Assembly (NCBI GenBank): GCA_025358195.1
Contig: JANYKP010000332.1
Span: forward strand, 1-11,845
Source: Cyclobacteriaceae bacterium
GTDB lineage: Bacteria; Bacteroidota; Bacteroidia; Cytophagales; Cyclobacteriaceae
DNA: 11,845 bases
Direction: 5' to 3'
A model generated the notes under the pieces. That model was not told where the DNA came from, searched no databases, and saw only the letters and a list, made by a program, of their open reading frames with translations. Positions within the stretch are counted from its first letter, which is position 1; every line of letters starts with the position of its first letter. A program made the translations under genes and the position numbers. Below are positions 7,965-11,845 of the stretch, piece after piece.

Positions 7965-10900
7965 TAAAAGTCACTTATCAATAAACTTTTACATGTTGAT
8001 TCATGCTCAATGCCGTTGCCTACGTAGATCTTCCATTCCTCCTTCGTCATGTTACGTTTCAGCTTGGGGCAAATCTGTTCGGCCAACATCTTTGGATCCG
8101 TCTGCCAAACGCGGATTTCTCCATTGTTGCAAGAGGCTAATAAGTAATCTGAACCCTTTGTGAATGCAAGCTTCCAGACATTGCTGTTGTTAATGTCCAT
8201 GACCACTGGAAGGTCTTCCTTCTCATGATCCACTACCCACATTTGCAGCTTTTTATCGAGTCCTGCGCTGGCCAGCAGAAGTCCATCCGGACTAAACTCA
8301 ACGTCGGAAACCCCTGCATTGTGTCCGGTAAGTTCCTTCATCACTTCAAGGGTTGAATAATTATACAGCTTCACAGAACCCTTCCATACCTGCTTTTCTT
8401 TAATGGTCTTATCCAAATACTCGGTTCCATATGCAAGAATTGGTTTTGTTGGATGAAAAGCTACTGAGAGAACCCGTATTTGATTAATCGATTCGTCAAA
8501 CTTCAATTCATATGAATTGTCTTTTAGATTCATCATAACCACTTGGCCTGATGCTGCAACAGCAGCCAGGAGACTTCCATCATGGCTTATGTCAATTGAT
8601 TTGACATCATATGGCAAGGTGGCTAGCATTTTTCCCTGGCCCGTGATGTGGTTGGTAAACCGAACCGTACGGTCTGAGCCAACCGAGATAAATCCTGAAC
8701 CGTCGGGGAGAAACTTTATATCATTGATAAAACCTTTATGGCCCTTTATCAGCTCCGGTTTTTCTCCCGGCTGGTCGAGATGGAAAATCTGAATGGTGGA
8801 TGAATCACTGCCATTGATGAGATATTTTTCGTCAAGACTAAGGGCCAGTACACGGTTTGGATAGGGGTTGAAATCGATAAGATTGTCTGCCGTTTGCTTT
8901 AGGTAATCGCCTTTGAATATCCGACCGTCATTACCGGTGGTATAAAATGTGCTGCTTCCATTTTTAGAGACCGCCAGCCCAAACATTTTGTTTTTTAAAT
9001 TGCCCGGTATTTTTATCTGATTGTAATTAAAGTTCTCTGAAAGTTTTGCAATAGAATAGTAAAGACCTCTGAATACGTAGGGATCATACTTGTGGCCACC
9101 GTACTGGGTGTGATATAAATAACCCTGCATGGCGAGAATGCCTGCGAGATCCTTGTCGTCTTCAATGGTAACGGACTTTGCTTCCAGGGATTGCGCCACT
9201 GAAAGGTATAAGAGCCTATTTGCTTCATCCCTTGCTTTTTGTGCGATGTCCTTTTGCGCCACGGCCTCATCTTTCGCGGCCGCTTCCTGTCTTTGAGATG
9301 CAATGGCTATATTTTCCTGGCGTACAGCTTCTTGTAAATTTTTCTCAGCTTCCGCCCGCGCATCCTGTGCCTCTTTTAGCGCTTTTCCAACTTTGACATT
9401 GGCAAGCTCCAGTTCCTTTTGTCTTAGAATCGCTAATTCGGTTTGAGTCTCAGCACGAGTCCTCTGTTTATCAGCTTCTTCTTTGGCTTCAATGGCTTGT
9501 TTCTCTTTATCCACAGCAATATCCCGTTGTCTTGTAGCTTCAATAGATTGCGTGAATCCATAAATCATGAAGAGAACGGCGATTACCGCAGCAGTACCCA
9601 ATACCACAGAAGTCACTCGTGCTCTTCGCAGCGCCCTTCGCTGCAACATTTCCTGGTTCTTCAGTTCTGCTTCGAAGGTAATCCGGCTGGTGTCCAGGAA
9701 AACGATCGCTCTCTCAAAGGCGATATCATACCGTTGCGCCCAAATGCGTGTAGGTTTTTGTTTTTTCTGCCAGTTTAGTGCAAGCTGCAAGTCCGGCGGA
9801 CGCCAAAGGCCGGCCTTTCCAGTCTGGTAGAGGGCCGCCGCATTTGAAATCCTTTTGTACAATTGCGCCGATTCAAATTCCTCCTCCACCCAATTCGAGA
9901 GACGCGTCCAAATGCGCATCAAACTTTCATGTGAAAGTTCTACCGCACTAGATCCATTTAAATTAACCTGGCTTCCTGGCATCAGGAACGAACGGCCAAT
10001 GCGGCGAAAACATTCTACCACGCGGATTACCTCATCTTCGGTAACACCTGCAAGTTCGGCCACTACTTTTATTTTGGCGGGTCTCCGAAGTCCTTGATTT
10101 TCCTGGTTCTTTTCAGTAAGGCTCTTAAATAATTCTTCGGCAATTTCCTTTTCTCCCGAAGTCAATTCTTCATATGCTTCGTTGGCATGAAGGGAAAGAG
10201 CCTGACTAATTCTTCCGATAGCGTTATAATGCCGCAAATCAATTGGTTCGCCCGGTTCACGGTTGGCAACCCAGTAGTCCCATGTGCGCATGAGCGCGTG
10301 CTGCATAATAGGCAATTGATCCTGGTGATCACCAATGTCGCTGAGCAACTTCTTCATCAACCGTGAAGTAATGGTACCTCCTCCCACAGCCACTGGCCCT
10401 TCAATAGCCAAACGCTTCTGCTCTCGACTCATCTGAGGCACCAGGTAATTACTGCCATTGATCATTTCTGTGAGTCCGGAGAATACAGAACATTCACCTA
10501 TGAAATCTGACCGCATGCTAAGTGCGATGTACACGGACGTGTCGTTCTGTCTTACCGCATTGAGTATCAGACTTACATATTGGGCTGACTCGTTAGTCGG
10601 TTCTTCACCAAACTCACGATAGCGAAGTAATTCTTCAAATTGATCAATTAGGAAAAATACATTCTCCTGATCAAGACGCTGGAGATAGCGCGTCACCTCA
10701 ATTAAGCCATCAGGACCACTCTGCAAAACTGACTTGAAAATGGCGGATTGAATGACCTTATCTTCTGGTTTAAGTCTGCCACTCGCCTCGAGGTGATTGA
10801 CGATCGATTCCGCAAGATTTGAGATGGGCGAATTGCCTGGTCGCGTGGTGATTACTTGCCAGTTTGGGCCAGTTTTGGTCATGAAACCGCCGTAAAGTTC

Positions 10901-11152
10901 GGGCACAAGCCCGCAGAACATAAGACTGGATTTCCCGCTGCCGGAATAACCCATTACGGTCACTGAACGATGCTGTGAAAGCTTAAGAAGGATCTCGTCT
11001 ACCTGCCCTTCCCTGCCAAAAAACAGGTGTGATTCCTCAATGCTGAATGGACGCAGTCCCGGAAACGGATTGGCACCCAAAGGTTCCAAACCTTGCTCCC
11101 TTTGACGGTTCTCTTCAACCAATTCTCCCGTTTGTACGGAATAATTCAGCAT
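7964..11152 (-). CDS. Membrane-anchored nSTAND NTPase with coiled coil and seven-bladed WD40 domain
   Basis: This 1062-residue protein combines an ATP-driven switch with a protein-binding propeller. Residues 28-46 carry the family opening NPFPGLRPF...LFFGRE. Walker A is GYSGSGKSS at 68-76 (Lys74, Ser75); Walker B is VFFLIDQFEE at 165-174 (Asp170); ALSMRSDFIGE at 210-220 is a sensor-like strand; DQLPIMQHAL (278-287) and ELSHESLMRIW (405-415) are typical of the nSTAND1 group. A single membrane helix spans about 513-533, preceded by the basic RRALRRAR, so the NTPase should be cytoplasmic and the rest periplasmic. Residues 536-646 are an Ala/Glu/Lys/Gln-rich coiled coil. Seven WD-like blades follow, near 725, 768, 808, 850, 894, 948 and 992, the sixth and seventh being the clearest (VSDVEFSPDGLLLASAG, GEIRVWQTD). 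The end holds C1028, NMTKEEWKIY and C1054, a known tail motif of such WD40 proteins. ATG at 11150-11152 was chosen because it precedes the conserved opening. It heads the operon. Signalling or chaperone-like control of envelope partners is inferred. Confidence 0.9.
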   Translation of the reverse strand: MLNYSVQTGELVEENRQREQGLEPLGANPFPGLRPFSIEESHLFFGREGQVDEILLKLSQHRSVTVMGYSGSGKSSLMFCGLVPELYGGFMTKTGPNWQVITTRPGNSPISNLAESIVNHLEASGRLKPEDKVIQSAIFKSVLQSGPDGLIEVTRYLQRLDQENVFFLIDQFEELLRYREFGEEPTNESAQYVSLILNAVRQNDTSVYIALSMRSDFIGECSVFSGLTEMINGSNYLVPQMSREQKRLAIEGPVAVGGGTITSRLMKKLLSDIGDHQDQLPIMQHALMRTWDYWVANREPGEPIDLRHYNAIGRISQALSLHANEAYEELTSGEKEIAEELFKSLTEKNQENQGLRRPAKIKVVAELAGVTEDEVIRVVECFRRIGRSFLMPGSQVNLNGSSAVELSHESLMRIWTRLSNWVEEEFESAQLYKRISNAAALYQTGKAGLWRPPDLQLALNWQKKQKPTRIWAQRYDIAFERAIVFLDTSRITFEAELKNQEMLQRRALRRARVTSVVLGTAAVIAVLFMIYGFTQSIEATRQRDIAVDKEKQAIEAKEEADKQRTRAETQTELAILRQKELELANVKVGKALKEAQDARAEAEKNLQEAVRQENIAIASQRQEAAAKDEAVAQKDIAQKARDEANRLLYLSVAQSLEAKSVTIEDDKDLAGILAMQGYLYHTQYGGHKYDPYVFRGLYYSIAKLSENFNYNQIKIPGNLKNKMFGLAVSKNGSSTFYTTGNDGRIFKGDYLKQTADNLIDFNPYPNRVLALSLDEKYLINGSDSSTIQIFHLDQPGEKPELIKGHKGFINDIKFLPDGSGFISVGSDRTVRFTNHITGQGKMLATLPYDVKSIDISHDGSLLAAVAASGQVVMMNLKDNSYELKFDESINQIRVLSVAFHPTKPILAYGTEYLDKTIKEKQVWKGSVKLYNYSTLEVMKELTGHNAGVSDVEFSPDGLLLASAGLDKKLQMWVVDHEKEDLPVVMDINNSNVWKLAFTKGSDYLLASCNNGEIRVWQTDPKMLAEQICPKLKRNMTKEEWKIYVGNGIEHESTCKSLLISDF
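9215..9547 (-). other. Coiled-coil segment of the STAND protein
   Basis: Residues about 536-646 lack Pro and Gly almost entirely and show repeating A-x-x-A-x-x-K/E patterns (DKEKQAIEAKEEADKQRTRA, DARAEAEKNLQEAV, AKDEAVAQKDIAQKARDEAN). Such a helix of about 110 residues would reach roughly 16 nm if straight, a length in the range needed to carry the WD40 propeller across much of the periplasm. The helix is read from composition; the reach is an estimate from 0.15 nm per residue. Confidence 0.75.
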
Positions 11153-11214
11153 TTGACTTTTATAGAATCAGAAAATTAAACAAAATAACCTGTAACCGTA
11201 ACAGCCCCTCAAGT

Positions 11215-11273
11215 TTAAAAAATCATTGAAATTGCAGCTATTTGTGGAATCAGCTTAAAAAATCCTTGAAATT
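11215..11273. repeat. Two 19-bp direct repeats upstream of the STAND operon
   Basis: TTAAAAAATC(A/C)TTGAAATT occurs at 11215-11233 and 11255-11273, 18 of 19 bases identical, with starts 40 bases apart (about four helical turns). The pair lies between the stop of the cyclic-nucleotide-binding-type gene (11283) and the STAND start (11152). The nearer copy ends 63 bases upstream of that start. This placement and phasing would suit a dimeric or cooperative regulator, but no promoter core could be fixed: a TATTTTG element on the minus strand near 11182-11188 is one base short of the Bacteroidota -7 consensus. Regulatory role is inferred. Confidence 0.5.
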
Positions 11274-11282
11274 TAGGAGAAT

Positions 11283-11845
11283 TTAGACATAATCCAAAAT
11301 GCGATCCGCAAGCTTTACATTTTCAGCTAAAAGCTCGTATAACAGGTCTTTATTGATTTTGAGGAGTATGGACTTCTCTTTCGCTAAAAGCGTGTTTGAT
11401 TTGGCAAAGCCAGACAATGAAAGCATCTCACCAAGAAATTGTCCTTTTTTGAATACTGCCTGATGGACCCCTTGGTCAAAAAAGTCAATTTCACCGGCAA
11501 ATACAATATAAAAATTATTGTTCGTCCGCTCATCCAGTGAAAGGGAGTCATTCTCATTTAACAAGTCTGTTTCGGCAATGTCTGCCAGGAATGAAAGGCT
11601 GAGCCCTGAAATACCATTGAATATCTTAATTGAACTTAGGAAAAGGATTTTATCAAAAAGCATCAGGTCAACCTGCTTAATGACAGCATCTAATTCCCGG
11701 TGAGTCTCATAGCCCAGGCGCATCGTGTTAGCCTCACACACTTCAGGATCGATTTGATGCAGCGCCCAGGCCGCCATCTCCCGTATCAATCGGTCAGGGT
11801 TAAACAACTGTGCGATCAAATCCAATGTAAACTCCTCGATTTTAA
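11283..11845 (-). CDS. HEAT-like / cyclic nucleotide-binding-type domain protein, C-terminal part (5' end outside window)
   Basis: The frame is open to the right edge. The first possible start inside, TTG at 11823-11825, is preceded by in-frame codons for KIEEFT, so the gene almost certainly begins outside; about 187 codons are visible. A HEAT-like helix pair comes first (LFNPDRLIREMAAWALHQIDPE), then helices, then a beta-roll of the cAMP/CRP-type effector domain: LSFLADIAETDLLNENDSL, NNFYIVFAGEIDFF, and the phosphate-binding cassette region QFLGEMLSLSGFAKSNTLLA, and a closing helix. The Glu of the cassette is kept, but the usual Arg position appears to be Lys (FAKSNT against the common PRAAT), so cyclic-nucleotide binding may be lost or altered. 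HEAT plus this domain is common at the C-terminus of Bacteroidota ADP/ATP-translocase-like membrane proteins, so the missing part could be such a transporter, but this cannot be seen here. No DNA-binding helix-turn-helix follows. It is separated from the STAND gene by 130 bases and is probably a separate unit. Confidence 0.8.
   Translation of the reverse strand, partial: KIEEFTLDLIAQLFNPDRLIREMAAWALHQIDPEVCEANTMRLGYETHRELDAVIKQVDLMLFDKILFLSSIKIFNGISGLSLSFLADIAETDLLNENDSLSLDERTNNNFYIVFAGEIDFFDQGVHQAVFKKGQFLGEMLSLSGFAKSNTLLAKEKSILLKINKDLLYELLAENVKLADRILDYV

Noticed and set aside
7964..11152. Antiphage STAND (Avs-type) defence gene
   Set aside because: There is no N-terminal effector (nuclease, protease, TIR), the protein has a membrane helix before its sensor part, and the neighbours are envelope proteins rather than defence genes.
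11153..11214. Bacteroidota-type promoter for the STAND operon
   Set aside because: The best -7 candidate (TATTTTG) is one base short and the TTG upstream is at the wrong distance; not supportable by eye.

Overview
The window reads as chromosomal DNA of a member of the Bacteroidota, most likely of the Cytophagales/Flavobacteriia kind. This is inferred from several traits: a large secreted protein built from PKD-like and Ig-like domains of the type seen in gliding and type IX-secreted adhesins, an N-terminal nSTAND NTPase fused to WD40 repeats, a short outer-membrane beta-barrel protein, a lipoprotein, and start sites without strong Shine-Dalgarno sequences. Species cannot be told from the sequence. 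Every supported gene lies on the minus strand, so the window is transcribed from right to left.

Layout from right to left. (1) 11283 to the right edge: the C-terminal part of a protein with a HEAT-like helix pair and a cyclic-nucleotide-binding-type beta-roll, cut by the window edge. (2) 11153-11282: a 130-base gap with two near-identical 19-base direct repeats. (3) 7964-11152: a 1062-residue membrane-anchored STAND NTPase with a coiled coil and a seven-bladed WD40 propeller. (4) 6798-7964: a 388-residue outer-membrane beta-barrel protein with an N-terminal TPR-like helical domain. (5) 5485-6801: a 438-residue lipoprotein with seven internal propeller-like repeats. Genes 3-4 overlap by one base (TAATG) and genes 4-5 overlap by four (ATGA), so they form a tight, probably translationally coupled operon. 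(6) 5225-5484: a 260-base gap with no convincing gene. (7) 1547-5224 plus 1-1580: a giant secreted surface protein with a signal peptide, an N-terminal beta-solenoid-like region, Ig-like domains, three tandem PKD-like repeats and then almost three copies of a 531-base (177-residue) tandem repeat that runs to the left edge.

The giant gene is broken. At about 1577-1581 the frame from the upstream part joins the tandem-repeat frame out of register, and the upstream frame stops nine codons later. The join looks like a deletion at a short CAGT(G) microhomology that removed roughly 380 bases. It is either a real truncation or a repeat-collapse error of assembly.

Working model (inference): the NTPase sits in the cytoplasm, and its single membrane segment and coiled coil carry the WD40 propeller into the periplasm. 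There it could meet the helical domain of the outer-membrane barrel and the lipoprotein propeller. Together they would form a trans-envelope device that senses, gates or helps display the large adhesin encoded next to them. No known named system is certain here; the arrangement is the most interesting thing in the window.
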